A DNA stretch of 51,553 bases from Tidjanibacter sp. (GCA_017390585.1 JAFPBB010000023.1:1-51553), one strand, 5' to 3'; counted from the stretch's first letter, positions 1-8,135 are shown. The notes: generated from the sequence alone by a model not told the origin. Translations and numbers: made by a program.

Positions 1-1005
1 ACCATTGTTGATGTTTGCCATAGTGCGGGCGATAGCGCCGGTGGCGGGGATACCGCCGAAGAAGGGCACAATCATATTGGCCACACCGTTACCGATGAGC
101 TCAGTGTTGGAGTTGTGCTTGTCGGAGATAACACCGTCGGCAACCATAGCCGAGAGGAGGCTCTCGATGGCACCCAGCATTGCGATGGTGAATGCTGCGG
201 GGAGAACGGCCTGTGCGGTGGAGAAGAAGGTCTCACCCTCGGCAAGCGAAGGCAGGCGGAAGGTGGGCAGACCCTGTGGCAGCTCGTAGAGGTCACCGAT
301 GGTCTTGATGGTGTCGATGCCTGCATACTCCCTCAACAACCAGCACACCACGGTCATCACAATGATGGCCAGCAGCGAGCCGGGGATTTTCTTGGATACC
401 TTGGGAGTGAGAACAATAATCAGGATGCTAACAATACCAATCAGAAAGGCCATCCAATTGATGTTGTCGACATTAGCGAAGTAGCAAGCCCACTTGTCGA
501 TGAAGTTGGCGGGGACATTTGCGATGCCCATACCGAAGAGGTCGTTCATCTGGGTGGAGAAGATGGTGATGGCAATACCACCGGTGAAGCCCACAATGAT
601 GGGATAGGGCATAAACTTGATGACGCTACCGAGCTTGAAGAGGCCCATAAGCACCTGCATCACACCGGCAACCACCGTGGCAATGGCAAGGCCTGCCAAG
701 CCATACTGCTGGATAATGCCGTAGACAATAACGATAAATGCACCCGTGGGGCCACCAATCTGCACCTTGGTACCGCCCAAGAAGGAGATGAGGAAGCCGG
801 CAATGATTGCGGTGACGAGACCCTCGGTGGGACCTACGCCCGAAGCAATACCGAATGCGATTGCCAGGGGAATGGCAACAATACCCACGATGATACCTGC
901 CATCAGGTCATTGGAGAAGCGCTCCTTGTTGTACCCTTTCAGGGTGGCGAAGATTCGGGGCTGGAAGTCGATTGAGAATTTTGCCTTTTTCTCTTTGGTA
1001 GACAT
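1..1005 (-). CDS. SulP-family anion permease, 3' part missing
   Basis: Inner-membrane secondary transporter of the SulP (SLC26-like) family, which moves sulfate, bicarbonate or related anions; the substrate cannot be read from sequence. The 335 visible codons are open and run off the left edge, so the last membrane helices and any C-terminal STAS domain are outside the window. The start is the ATG at 1005, giving [14 protein letters not shown]. Hydrophobic helices follow, including the family-typical stretches [20 protein letters not shown] and [13 protein letters not shown], and near the visible end a segment reading [19 protein letters not shown], matching the conserved FGGxPxxGxxxRT region. 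A -7-like box (TATCTTTG on the minus strand, 1071-1078) lies upstream. It is transcribed divergently from the cyclophilin gene. The family is secure and the substrate unknown. Confidence 0.93.
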   Translation of the reverse strand, partial: MSTKEKKAKFSIDFQPRIFATLKGYNKERFSNDLMAGIIVGIVAIPLAIAFGIASGVGPTEGLVTAIIAGFLISFLGGTKVQIGGPTGAFIVIVYGIIQQYGLAGLAIATVVAGVMQVLMGLFKLGSVIKFMPYPIIVGFTGGIAITIFSTQMNDLFGMGIANVPANFIDKWACYFANVDNINWMAFLIGIVSILIIVLTPKVSKKIPGSLLAIIVMTVVCWLLREYAGIDTIKTIGDLYELPQGLPTFRLPSLAEGETFFSTAQAVLPAAFTIAMLGAIESLLSAMVADGVISDKHNSNTELIGNGVANMIVPFFGGIPATGAIARTMANINNG

Positions 1006-1070
1006 AGCGAAAAGTTTGAGTTGTGTAAATTGCGGCGGCAGTGGCCACCGTATGCGGTTGATTATCGGGG

Positions 1071-1078
1071 CAAAGATA
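1071..1078 (-). promoter_or_regulatory. -7 element for the SulP gene
   Basis: The minus strand reads TATCTTTG, a match to the Bacteroidota -7 consensus TAnnTTTG, 65 bp before the SulP start. No good -33 TTTG lies 19-21 bp further upstream, so this is a probable rather than certain promoter. Confidence 0.45.
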
Positions 1079-1117
1079 GCACAGAAATGAGAAATGGTGT
1101 TCCGAGTGGAGATTTTT

Positions 1118-1150
1118 TTTGCCATTCTCCGCCCAATATTTGTATATTTG
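1118..1150 (+). promoter_or_regulatory. Promoter of the cyclophilin-pnuC pair
   Basis: A -33 TTTG (1118-1121) and a -7 TATATTTG (1143-1150) are separated by 21 bp, matching the Bacteroidota housekeeping promoter. The cyclophilin ATG follows 47 bp downstream, which supports that start over longer upstream readings. Confidence 0.75.
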
Positions 1151-1197
1151 TGGTTGGAAACGACCCAAACAAACAAAACCAAATCACAACAACGAAT

Positions 1198-1635
1198 ATG
1201 AAATACGCAATCATCCTCACCGAGAAAGGCGAAATGAAGGCCGAGCTCTACGAAAACGAGACCCCTATCGCCGTAGCCAACTTCATCAAACTCGCCACCT
1301 CGCGCTTCTACGATGGCCTCACCTTCCACCGCGTTATCCCCGACTTCGTCATCCAGGGCGGATGCCCCATCGGCAACGGAGCCGGAGGCCCCGGCTACAC
1401 CATCAAGTGTGAGACCTCCGCACCTCGTCAGTACCACGACCGCGGAGTCCTTTCGATGGCCCACCGAGGTAAAGATACGGGCGGATCGCAGTTCTTCATC
1501 TGCCACAACCGCATCAACACCCAGCACCTCGACGGTGTCCACACCTGCTTTGGCAAGGTGGTTGAGGGTCTCGACGTCATCGACGACATCCGCCCCGGCG
1601 ACCTCATCCTCTCCATTACCATCACCGAAGAGTAG
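1198..1635 (+). CDS. Cyclophilin-type peptidyl-prolyl cis-trans isomerase
   Basis: Catalyses cis-trans isomerisation of X-Pro bonds during protein folding. The 145-residue protein is a bare single cyclophilin domain with no signal peptide, so it is probably cytoplasmic. Family landmarks are visible: [13 protein letters not shown] (the active-site Arg, Phe and Gln region), then [20 protein letters not shown], then the [20 protein letters not shown] segment that covers the proline-binding pocket. The ATG at 1198 was chosen because the reading frame upstream contains the promoter and has no cyclophilin similarity. The stop is only 6 bp before pnuC, so the two are probably co-transcribed. I see no functional reason for that pairing. 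Confidence 0.95.
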   Translation: MKYAIILTEKGEMKAELYENETPIAVANFIKLATSRFYDGLTFHRVIPDFVIQGGCPIGNGAGGPGYTIKCETSAPRQYHDRGVLSMAHRGKDTGGSQFFICHNRINTQHLDGVHTCFGKVVEGLDVIDDIRPGDLILSITITEE

Positions 1636-1641
1636 CCCACT

Positions 1642-2337
1642 ATGACACAACGCAAATCGACGCTTAAACCATTCGACATCACCATCATCGTCCTCACCGT
1701 CGGCTCGGCACTCGCCTATTCGCTCATAATGCAGAAGTTTGAGTTGCTCGGCACGGTGGCGCTGATGATGGGTGTGACGGGCACGGTGTTGAGTGCCAAG
1801 AGGAGCATCTGGAACTTCCTCTTCGGTGCTGTGAACGTCAGCCTCTATGCCATCATTGCCTTCCAGACAAGCAACTACGGACAGGCCGGACTCAATGCGC
1901 TCTACTATCTGCCGATGCAGTTCATCGGTTGGTGGGCGTGGAGCCACCGCAAGGACGAGGGCGACAAATCGAAGGTCAAGACACGCTCGATGCGCCCCTG
2001 GCAAATAGTCGTTGCCGTGGTCGCAACAGCGGTGCTGACCCTTGTGCTGTGGTTTGTGTTGAGCCGCTATACCGACGCAGCCCAACCCCTCAAGGATGGT
2101 TTTGTCACCACCGTATTCATCGTGGGTCAGATTCTGATGACCTTTGCATTCTGGGAGCAGTGGTTCTTCTGGTTGGCGGGCAACCTGCTCAACGTGGCAC
2201 TTTGGGCTGTGGTTATGGCTCAGGGCGAGATGGTGGGCGGACTGATGCTCATCAAGTATTCGATGTACACCATCAACTCCATCAACGGCATTCTCATCTG
2301 GCACCGCGGTGCCAAGGCCGACAAGAGTGGCGAGTAG
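1642..2337 (+). CDS. pnuC: PnuC-family nicotinamide riboside transporter
   Basis: Inner-membrane facilitator of the PnuC family, which typically takes up nicotinamide riboside for NAD synthesis; some members carry other vitamins such as thiamine. The 231-residue protein has several hydrophobic helices. It shows the characteristic WNFLFGAVNVSLYAIIAF segment, then YGQAGLNALYYLPMQFIGWWAW, which corresponds to the family's substrate-binding W-N and GWW-W motifs. The second half repeats the pattern with FWEQWFFWLAGNLLNVALWA, as expected for the internal duplication in this family. It lies 6 bp behind the cyclophilin gene and ends before a strong terminator. No NAD or thiamine riboswitch is apparent, so the substrate assignment is by family majority only. 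Confidence 0.88.
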   Translation: MTQRKSTLKPFDITIIVLTVGSALAYSLIMQKFELLGTVALMMGVTGTVLSAKRSIWNFLFGAVNVSLYAIIAFQTSNYGQAGLNALYYLPMQFIGWWAWSHRKDEGDKSKVKTRSMRPWQIVVAVVATAVLTLVLWFVLSRYTDAAQPLKDGFVTTVFIVGQILMTFAFWEQWFFWLAGNLLNVALWAVVMAQGEMVGGLMLIKYSMYTINSINGILIWHRGAKADKSGE

Positions 2338-2360
2338 CACACAGACGTACAACCCCATAA

Positions 2361-2400
2361 AACAAGAGCCGAGACACATCATCTCGGCTCTTGTTTTTAT
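2361..2400 (+). terminator. Rho-independent terminator after pnuC
   Basis: A perfect stem ACAAGAGCCGAGA / TCTCGGCTCTTGT with a 7-nt loop is followed by TTTTTAT. It separates pnuC from the convergent radical SAM gene and, read from the other side, could serve both. Confidence 0.85.
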
Positions 2401-2410
2401 TGCGTCCCAC

Positions 2411-3094
2411 CTACCCCACTCCGAGGTCGGTGTTCTCCATCAGAATCTCACACTTGTCCACCTGCGAGAGCCACGGCACCACCTCCGCGGCAAACCACTC
2501 CACCAGCTCATCATCCCTGCGGGTGGCCGTGGTGTTGGGGCAGAAAACATTGACGCTGAAGTAGTCGAACCACTCGCGGGCAAGAGTCACGTCGGAGAGA
2601 ATCTGCTCACGGCTGCCGCCCTCGGTGCCCACAAGCAGGCACACTCCGTCGAAGTAGCGAGCAACATCCTCGGCAGTTACATCGCTCGGGACACCCTTAT
2701 TCCAACTCTCCCTCAGCTCTCCGTCGAAGCTCTCCACTCCGCAACGGAATCGCACGCGCGCGGGTGGGAACCTCGCAGCAAACTCGGCCAGATGGTGGCG
2801 GTAGATCCAATGGGACTCAAACCAGAGTGTGTGGATCTGCTTCTCGCGCACCACTCGGGCGAGGAGGTCGAGGGTTTGGGGGTCGAGCTCCTGCGCCGAG
2901 CCGCTGTTGATGACATCCAACACTCCGTAGCGCCCCGTAACCTGCTCGAGTACGGCACGATTGGTGTCGAAGGGGGTGTCGCAGGTGTCGGTGTGGTAGT
3001 CACAGAAGGTGCAACGCCTCCAGCGGCATCCGCTGCCCTGCAAGAGGATGAACTCGCGGGGCATCTTGGTCTCGATAAGCGAATAGCGCTCCAT
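2411..3094 (-). CDS. Radical SAM protein, probable queuine salvage enzyme
   Basis: A 227-residue radical SAM protein. Its iron-sulfur motif near residues 23-31 reads CRWRRCTFC, which is CX4CX2C rather than the usual CX3CX2C. The rest looks like a short partial TIM barrel (for example VRFRCGVESFDGELRESWNKG, typical of the SAM-binding strands). It starts 3 bp after the stop of a YhhQ/QPTR queuosine-precursor transporter, so the two form one operon. Radical SAM enzymes beside such transporters have been linked to queuosine salvage (QueL, a queuine lyase described in Clostridioides difficile). I infer a similar role here, converting imported queuine to a usable precursor. The enzyme class is certain and the substrate is inference from context. 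Confidence 0.8.
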   Translation of the reverse strand: MERYSLIETKMPREFILLQGSGCRWRRCTFCDYHTDTCDTPFDTNRAVLEQVTGRYGVLDVINSGSAQELDPQTLDLLARVVREKQIHTLWFESHWIYRHHLAEFAARFPPARVRFRCGVESFDGELRESWNKGVPSDVTAEDVARYFDGVCLLVGTEGGSREQILSDVTLAREWFDYFSVNVFCPNTTATRRDDELVEWFAAEVVPWLSQVDKCEILMENTDLGVG

Positions 3095-3097
3095 TGT

Positions 3098-3790
3098 CTA
3101 AAGGGCTTGTTTGTCGGACTCGGGGTTGTGGATGTGGCGTTTGATCCAACCTATGGCGGTGTAGGCGAGCGGGGTGCCGAAGATGACCTCAATGGCGAGC
3201 TTGAGCAGATACTGCGCCACCACCATCTCCACCAGATCGTGGCCCGAGACTACGCCTGCAAAGCCGATGAGCACAAAGGGCAGAGAGTCGAAGAGATAGC
3301 CCACCATAGAGCTGCCTATGGTGCGCAACCAGAGGTGGCGACCCGAGGTGGCACGTTTGAGCCTTGCCATAACCCACGCATTGGAGAGCTCACCGAGGAG
3401 GAATCCCACGAGTGAGCCCACGACGATGCGGGGGACATAGTCGAAGATGTGGTTGTAGGCAGCTGCCGTGTGGGCGAGATAGTCGGGCGAGGGCATCCAC
3501 ACGCCAATCTGCGTGCAGATCACCATCAGGATGTTGCAGGCGAGCGTGACGAGAATCACCTTTCGCGTGGTGCGATAGCCCCAGATTTCGGTGAGCACAT
3601 CGCCGAGCATATAGGCCAGTGGGAATGTGATTGTTCCTGCGTCGAAGCAGGGGAGCCCGACGATGCTGATGACCTTCACGGCCATAACGTTCGACACGAG
3701 ATAGAGGGTGACGAAGAGAGCCGTCACGACCACCAGCAGCGACTGCTTGCTGATTCGGTTTTTGAAAGGGTTTTCCGAGACCTTGTCCAT
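3098..3790 (-). CDS. yhhQ: Queuosine precursor transporter (YhhQ/QPTR family)
   Basis: A 230-residue inner-membrane protein of the COG1738/Vut_1 family, which imports queuosine precursors (preQ0, preQ1 or queuine) for tRNA modification. It has about six hydrophobic helices. Family-typical stretches are visible: NVMAVKVISIVGLPCFDAGTITFP, then YMLGDVLTEIWGY, then GELSNAWVMARLKR and MVGYLFDSLPFVLIGFAG (conserved Asp and Ser within helices). The start at 3790 gives MDKVSENPFKNRISKQ before the first helix. It is the first gene of a two-gene operon with the radical SAM enzyme. A promoter and a long inverted repeat lie just upstream (3810-3882). Confidence 0.9.
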   Translation of the reverse strand: MDKVSENPFKNRISKQSLLVVVTALFVTLYLVSNVMAVKVISIVGLPCFDAGTITFPLAYMLGDVLTEIWGYRTTRKVILVTLACNILMVICTQIGVWMPSPDYLAHTAAAYNHIFDYVPRIVVGSLVGFLLGELSNAWVMARLKRATSGRHLWLRTIGSSMVGYLFDSLPFVLIGFAGVVSGHDLVEMVVAQYLLKLAIEVIFGTPLAYTAIGWIKRHIHNPESDKQAL

Positions 3791-3809
3791 AGTTGCGTTG
3801 TAGATGTGT

Positions 3810-3882
3810 GGTTGGGCATTTGTGTGCCCGTTCTGTTTGTTTGGGGGGACAAAGGTAGTGGTTTTTACTCAAATGCCCAACC
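3810..3882 (-). promoter_or_regulatory. QPTR promoter flanked by a 13-bp inverted repeat
   Basis: On the minus strand a -7 box TACCTTTG (complement of 3850-3857) has a TTGG 19 bp upstream. GGTTGGGCATTTG (3810-3822) and CAAATGCCCAACC (3870-3882) are perfect inverted copies 47 bp apart. One arm covers the -33 region and the other lies in the leader. The leader arm also overlaps a small hairpin GGGCA/TGCCC (3814-3829). No known preQ1 riboswitch motif was recognised. Confidence 0.55.
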
Positions 3883-3898
3883 CCTGCCTCTGGTCGCC

Positions 3899-3930
3899 AA
3901 AAAAAAGTTGGGCAGGAAACCCGCCCAACT
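3899..3930 (-). terminator. Terminator of the lipoprotein gene at 3966-4751
   Basis: Read on the minus strand, a hairpin AGTTGGGC ... GCCCAACT (3906-3930) is followed directly by a run of eight T. It lies 36 bp after the lipoprotein stop codon, a textbook rho-independent terminator. Confidence 0.85.
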
Positions 3931-3965
3931 CCATTATTATCAATTCGAGGCATTGCCGTCAAAAA

Positions 3966-4751
3966 CTATTTACGATAATAACTATTCCAGCTCTCCTCAT
4001 TAAGCGCTTTCAGATAGGCATAAAACTCCGGATCTTCTTCTTCAATGTCATAGGCTGGCCAATATCCACCATACCTACCATCTGGATGACGACCCAACCA
4101 AAGCTCATTCGATGACACATAATCACCGGATAGGTCACTCCTGAGGAAAGTAGCCTTACAACTGAAAATTATTGGGATGTCGTCGCATTCTTCTACCTCT
4201 CCTTGAATCTGGAGTTCAAAAGATTGGCACACATAGTTTTTCGACGTCCACTCTTCGATAGTCATCCATCTATCGAAATCTTCGTCATTCAGCATATCGC
4301 CTTCGGGGAAGGTGAAAATTGGGCCGATAGGCTTAAACAGGAAAAGGTCGGAGATGTCAGTTAGCCTTTCTCTTCCACAATGCGCCACGTTGGATACGAT
4401 AGAGAGCGACTTCAGGGGAGCAAATATTATACTACCCTTAAAAGTTGGAGAGTAATAGGAGGAGTTTTTCCATTGGCTATTGATTTTTTCTTCCAATCCC
4501 TGATTAGCCGAATACCACGCACAATCTGGAAAGTGCGTCGACATTACAAGAAGATACGTTCCCATTGTAAAATTGTCTAAATCATCAGCCGGCAGACCTG
4601 GCGTGTATTGACCCCCAAGCCAAGTATTATACTCACTAAAAACATATAACTTTCCTGCATCGGGATAACGCCACGCAAGTTCTCCCGGGGAGTCGCAGCC
4701 CATTGCCAAAATAGCCGACAGCGCAACTACCATCAATAAATTCCTTTTCAT
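3966..4751 (-). CDS. Unrecognised lipoprotein in AT-rich island
   Basis: I do not recognise this 261-residue protein. It begins MKRNLLMVVALSAILAMGC, a lipoprotein signal peptide with the lipobox LAMG-C, so it is exported and lipid-anchored. The ATG at 4751 is preferred to a TTG two codons upstream because it starts the signal peptide cleanly. The mature part is acidic and aromatic (for example WLGRHPDGRYGGYWPAYDIEEEDPE near the end) and shows no catalytic motif I know. Base composition is visibly more AT-rich than the flanks, as in the next gene upstream, which suggests that both were acquired together. It ends at a strong terminator. The two lipoproteins are probably co-transcribed from the promoter at 5770-5800, with an 81-bp gap. 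Confidence 0.7.
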   Translation of the reverse strand: MKRNLLMVVALSAILAMGCDSPGELAWRYPDAGKLYVFSEYNTWLGGQYTPGLPADDLDNFTMGTYLLVMSTHFPDCAWYSANQGLEEKINSQWKNSSYYSPTFKGSIIFAPLKSLSIVSNVAHCGRERLTDISDLFLFKPIGPIFTFPEGDMLNDEDFDRWMTIEEWTSKNYVCQSFELQIQGEVEECDDIPIIFSCKATFLRSDLSGDYVSSNELWLGRHPDGRYGGYWPAYDIEEEDPEFYAYLKALNEESWNSYYRK

Positions 4752-4832
4752 AATCAATTCTCTAAATTTAAATTACACAACAATTGAACGTAATATTGAA
4801 GAAATCAACTTCAAATCTATTCTTGCGCTGAA

Positions 4833-5687
4833 TTATATATTATAATACCACCCTCCAACGTCGACGTAAATATAATCATTATGTTGAATTAGGTCATTCC
4901 TCCAATCAACCTCTTCCCTCGAGTCCGCCTCCTTTTCTGCCATATTCATAACAAATTCAAAGGACCTAACCGGGGCACTAAACGGCCTGATAGTCACCTT
5001 GAAGGTCACATCCTCCTCACTGCCAACATATTCATTTCCATTGAACATAATTAGCAATCTCTCTACCATCATATATCTACCTGCAATCAGTTCTTCCTTC
5101 GTCAACAACGTATGTCGACGCCAGAACTGTGAGGGAGTGACGTTAACAGCGTCCCAATTTTTTATCTCAATATCGTCATAGCCGAAATAGACAAATGAGC
5201 CCAAACTATAACTACACAAATCGGAGATATCTTCCCCTGCAGCCCTTCCCAATAATGGCTTATTTGCCACAACTTCCACGTTCTTAATAAAGTCATATAT
5301 GAACGTTGTCCTGCGCAGTCTCCACTCAGCAGGCATATTGTGCAGTTTTTTGTACTCGTTCTCAAACCTATCGTATTCGGCTCTCAACTTATCGGTAAGA
5401 TGCTTATTTTCCTCTCGCCATTTGATCACTTCGTCGTGAACATATCCGACGAGGGAGGTGGCGTAGTCATAATATAATTGAAAAACTGGTTCCCAATGAA
5501 ACAATTTTTCTTCAAAATCATATTCTGCATTTCCAAAGTATGCACTATGATGTCTATCGTCTATCGACGGGAGCGGTGGATTTATTAAACCAGGATGGTA
5601 AGGATCTGGAACATTCTCCTGAGAACAACACACTAACGACAACAAACAAGTCATCAGTAGCATCAATCTAAAAATAATTCGTTTCAT
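4833..5687 (-). CDS. Unrecognised lipoprotein, first gene of the island
   Basis: I do not recognise this 284-residue protein. The ATG at 5687 gives a signal peptide MKRIIFRLMLLMTCLLSLVCC with cysteines at the predicted lipidation site. Longer upstream readings cross the promoter and are rejected. The mature protein starts with a Pro-rich linker (PDPYHPGLINPPLPSIDD). It then has a charged, probably helical stretch (EVIKWREENKHLTDKLRAEYDRFENEYKK) and a beta-rich C-terminus (VTFKVTIRPFSAPVRSFEFVMNMAEKEAD). The following gene encodes another unrecognised lipoprotein, and both are AT-rich against a GC-rich background. An exported pair acting together at the envelope is plausible, but no function can be assigned. 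Confidence 0.7.
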   Translation of the reverse strand: MKRIIFRLMLLMTCLLSLVCCSQENVPDPYHPGLINPPLPSIDDRHHSAYFGNAEYDFEEKLFHWEPVFQLYYDYATSLVGYVHDEVIKWREENKHLTDKLRAEYDRFENEYKKLHNMPAEWRLRRTTFIYDFIKNVEVVANKPLLGRAAGEDISDLCSYSLGSFVYFGYDDIEIKNWDAVNVTPSQFWRRHTLLTKEELIAGRYMMVERLLIMFNGNEYVGSEEDVTFKVTIRPFSAPVRSFEFVMNMAEKEADSREEVDWRNDLIQHNDYIYVDVGGWYYNI

Positions 5688-5769
5688 AAATGGTATGTAT
5701 TTATTGGTTAGTATAAGAAAATAGTAACGTAGTTTAAGGTTCAAAAAGTGGACAATTACCCACTTTCCG

Positions 5770-5800
5770 CAAATATAATACAATTTTGATAAAAATCAAA
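5770..5800 (-). promoter_or_regulatory. Promoter of the AT-rich lipoprotein pair
   Basis: Minus strand: -33 TTTG (complement of 5797-5800), exactly 19 bp, then -7 TATATTTG (complement of 5770-5777). This is an excellent Bacteroidota promoter and places the leader at roughly 75 nt before the ATG at 5687. Confidence 0.82.
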
Positions 5801-5863
5801 CACTTATGCGTAAAATTTGAAGAAAAATATACGCACTACGGAGAACCAAACAAAAAGTGAGGA

Positions 5864-7015
5864 TTAGAGCCATTCGAGGGCAAGTCGAGCACCCACGCGG
5901 CGGAGGTTGGCAGCAGCACATTCGGGGAGCAGAGCCTCCGACAAGGGCATCCCCTCGGGCGTGGCAGCATAGATGGCCGCAAAGCCGCTCGCACGCAGTT
6001 CCTCGCACATCCTCACACCGCCACCCACAGCAACCGTGGGCACGCCACACTCCCGGCCACACCGCAGCACCTCGCTCGGAGCCTTACCCATAAGAGTCTG
6101 GAAGTCAACACACCCCTCGCCCGCAACAAGCAGGTTTGCACCACGGCACGCCTCGCGGAGTTCCACAAGTTCCACCACCCTGCGGCCACCCAAGCAGCCA
6201 CGGCCACCGAGCGCCATCAGCATTCCGCCCAGGCCACCTGCAGCACCCGCACCCACGCCCGAGGTCATATCCACCCCAAGGCTTACGCGCACAACCTCGG
6301 CAAAGTGACGGAGCCCCTCATCGAGGCGTTCCACATCCGCCGCCGAGGCCCCCTTCTGGGGTGCAAAAACGCGGGCAGCACCATTGGGGCCATAGAGTGG
6401 ATTGGTGACATCCACAAGCACCTCCACGCGAGAGTCTATTTTCACCATCCCGCTGGTCTCGATTCGTGCAATGCGGGGGAGATTTTCGCCACAGCCCACA
6501 ACCTCGTGCCCCTCCTCGTCGAGAAGTCGGCATCCGAGTCCCTCGAGCAGTCCCGCGCCACCATCGCAAGTGGCGCTACCTCCCAAGCCAACGACCACTC
6601 TCTCCACCTCCATAGCGAGGGCTGCACGCACCAGCTCACCCACTCCTTTGGAAGTGGTTTTCATTGGGTTGCGTTCCTCCTCGCGCAGCAGTGTGAGTCC
6701 CACGGCCGAGGCCGCCTCCACGATGGCCACCCCTCCACAGAGTCCGATCTGCCCACGATGGGGTCGTCCCAGCGGGTCGCAGCACTCCACACTCTGCCAG
6801 CATCCTCCCAGAGCCGACACCACCACATCCGCAGTGCCCTCGCCTCCGTCGGCAACGGGCACAACCATCACCTCGCACTCGGGGCGCACCGACTCAATGC
6901 CCTCCTTCAGGGCTATCGACGCAGCACGCGCATCCAACGACCCCTTGAAGGAGTCGAGTGCCACAACAATTTTCTGCGCTCGCACATTGGGCGGGATAGT
7001 CATCATTTCGTTCAT
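5864..7015 (-). CDS. Glycerate kinase
   Basis: Phosphorylates D-glycerate (GarK/GlxK family; product 2- or 3-phosphoglycerate depending on the member), feeding glycerate into lower glycolysis. The 383 residues contain the family signatures: KIVVALDSFKGSLDA at the start, VVPVADGGEGTADVV, then VVVGLGGSATCDGGAGLLEG in the middle, and FAPQKGAS. The start is uncertain. The ATG at 7015 puts the conserved KIVVALDSFKGS close to the N-terminus as in relatives; another ATG lies at 7069. It is divergent from a WYL regulator across a 193-bp region with a -33-like CAAA (7135-7138) and a weak -7 (7106-7113) for this gene, and the palindrome at 7129-7144 covers the -33. This suggests control by the neighbouring regulator. 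Confidence 0.92.
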   Translation of the reverse strand: MNEMMTIPPNVRAQKIVVALDSFKGSLDARAASIALKEGIESVRPECEVMVVPVADGGEGTADVVVSALGGCWQSVECCDPLGRPHRGQIGLCGGVAIVEAASAVGLTLLREEERNPMKTTSKGVGELVRAALAMEVERVVVGLGGSATCDGGAGLLEGLGCRLLDEEGHEVVGCGENLPRIARIETSGMVKIDSRVEVLVDVTNPLYGPNGAARVFAPQKGASAADVERLDEGLRHFAEVVRVSLGVDMTSGVGAGAAGGLGGMLMALGGRGCLGGRRVVELVELREACRGANLLVAGEGCVDFQTLMGKAPSEVLRCGRECGVPTVAVGGGVRMCEELRASGFAAIYAATPEGMPLSEALLPECAAANLRRVGARLALEWL

Positions 7016-7087
7016 AGCAGTAGGGCTCAATAGGCTCTGCAAGTTAGTGATTTCTTTCGGAAGAGCCATAGCTCGGTGCACCAACTT

Positions 7088-7144
7088 TGTCAGCCGTCTG
7101 TCAAAAAAACGTAGGTGGGCACAATTATTTGACGCAAATTGTCA
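7088..7144. promoter_or_regulatory. Palindromic operator and half-sites between glycerate kinase and WYL regulator
   Basis: TTGAC-GCAAAT-TGTCA (7129-7144) is an imperfect palindrome overlapping the -33 region of the glycerate kinase promoter. Two more TGTCA half-sites lie at 7088-7092 and 7099-7103, spaced 11 bp, about one helical turn. The same TTGAC-N6-TGTCA architecture recurs at 8904-8919. Binding by the WYL protein is inference. Confidence 0.5.
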
Positions 7145-7175
7145 TCCTCCCTCCGCGTTTCTCGCTAATTATCCG

Positions 7176-7183
7176 TACATTTG
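7176..7183 (+). promoter_or_regulatory. -7 element for the WYL regulator gene
   Basis: TACATTTG matches the Bacteroidota -7 consensus and lies 26 bp before the regulator's ATG. No clear -33 TTTG is found at the expected distance, consistent with a weak or activated promoter. Confidence 0.55.
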
Positions 7184-7208
7184 TCGGAAACACAAAGACC
7201 ACACCCCT

Positions 7209-8135
7209 ATGGACCAACCCAAAATAGAACGACTCCTCCGACTGATGAAGATGCTCTCGGGCAATCTCAACTACTCCGTCGACGAACTCGCACAGCGACT
7301 CGACACATCCCAACGCTCCATCTATCGCTACATCGAGAGCTTCAAAGATGCCGGCTTCGTGGTCCACAAACTCGAGGGTGGAGTCTACCGACTCGGCAAG
7401 GAGAGCCGCTACTTCAAGGATATCTCACAACTCATCCACTTCACCGACGAAGAGGCCCACATCGTAGGCCGACTACTCGACGCACTCGACGACACCAACC
7501 TGCTCAAAAACAATCTCAAGCGCAAACTCTCCTCGGTCTACAACTGCACCTCGATGGCAGAACTTGTCGTCAAAGGCAAAAACGCCGTCAACGTGGAGTC
7601 GCTGATTGCCGCCATCAACTCGCGCCAACAAGTTGTCCTCAAAGGCTACGCCTCGTCGCACACAGGCATTGTCCGCGACCGCATCGTGGAGCCTTTTGCC
7701 TTCACAACCAACTACATCCAGGTCTGGTGCTACGAGCCCGAGAGCGGCTCCAACAAGCTCTTCAACACCGCCCGCATCCACTCCGTCGAGAGCCGACAAA
7801 CACCCTGGCAATATGCCGACAAGCACCACAAAGGCTACATCGACATCTTCCGCATTGCGGGCTTCCAGCGCACACGAGTGCAACTCCAGCTCGGCGTGAT
7901 GGCCCACAACCTCCTCATCGAAGAGTTCCCTCTCGCCGAACGCGACATCACTCCTCTGGGCAAGGAGAGTTGGCTACTCGACACGGAGGTATGCTCGCTC
8001 GCGGGTGTGGGTCGCTTCGTCATAGGCCTGGCAGACGACATCCGCATTATCGACTCTCCGGAGCTCGCCGACTACGTTCTCTCCAAGGTCGAGTCGCTTG
8101 GTGCGAAGCTCACCAATCACACGGCAACAAAATGA
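7209..8135 (+). CDS. HTH/WYL-domain transcriptional regulator
   Basis: A 308-residue cytoplasmic DNA-binding protein. The N-terminal winged helix-turn-helix (about residues 1-65) reads LMKMLSGNLNYSVDELAQRL followed by DTSQRSIYRYIESFKDAGF, typical of DeoR-like WYL proteins. The C-terminal part matches the WYL arrangement: a central domain with IVEPFAFTTNYIQVWCYEPES, where the family has its ligand-binding segment, then a WCX-like C-terminal domain. WYL domains are thought to bind small ligands or nucleic acids. The ATG at 7209 follows a -7 box by 26 bp; the open frame upstream is antisense to glycerate kinase and is not part of the protein. Its neighbours suggest that it controls glycerate kinase, itself, or the small-gene operon at 8969. 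Confidence 0.9.
   Translation: MDQPKIERLLRLMKMLSGNLNYSVDELAQRLDTSQRSIYRYIESFKDAGFVVHKLEGGVYRLGKESRYFKDISQLIHFTDEEAHIVGRLLDALDDTNLLKNNLKRKLSSVYNCTSMAELVVKGKNAVNVESLIAAINSRQQVVLKGYASSHTGIVRDRIVEPFAFTTNYIQVWCYEPESGSNKLFNTARIHSVESRQTPWQYADKHHKGYIDIFRIAGFQRTRVQLQLGVMAHNLLIEEFPLAERDITPLGKESWLLDTEVCSLAGVGRFVIGLADDIRIIDSPELADYVLSKVESLGAKLTNHTATK

Noticed and set aside
3791-3965. preQ1 riboswitch in front of the queuosine transporter
   Set aside because: I looked for preQ1-I and preQ1-II core sequences and saw none; the long inverted repeat spans the promoter, so it cannot form wholly in the RNA.
6402-7208. Long N-terminal extension of the WYL regulator reading frame
   Set aside because: The extension is antisense to the conserved glycerate kinase gene and crosses the -7 box at 7176; the regulator's domain starts right at the ATG at 7209.
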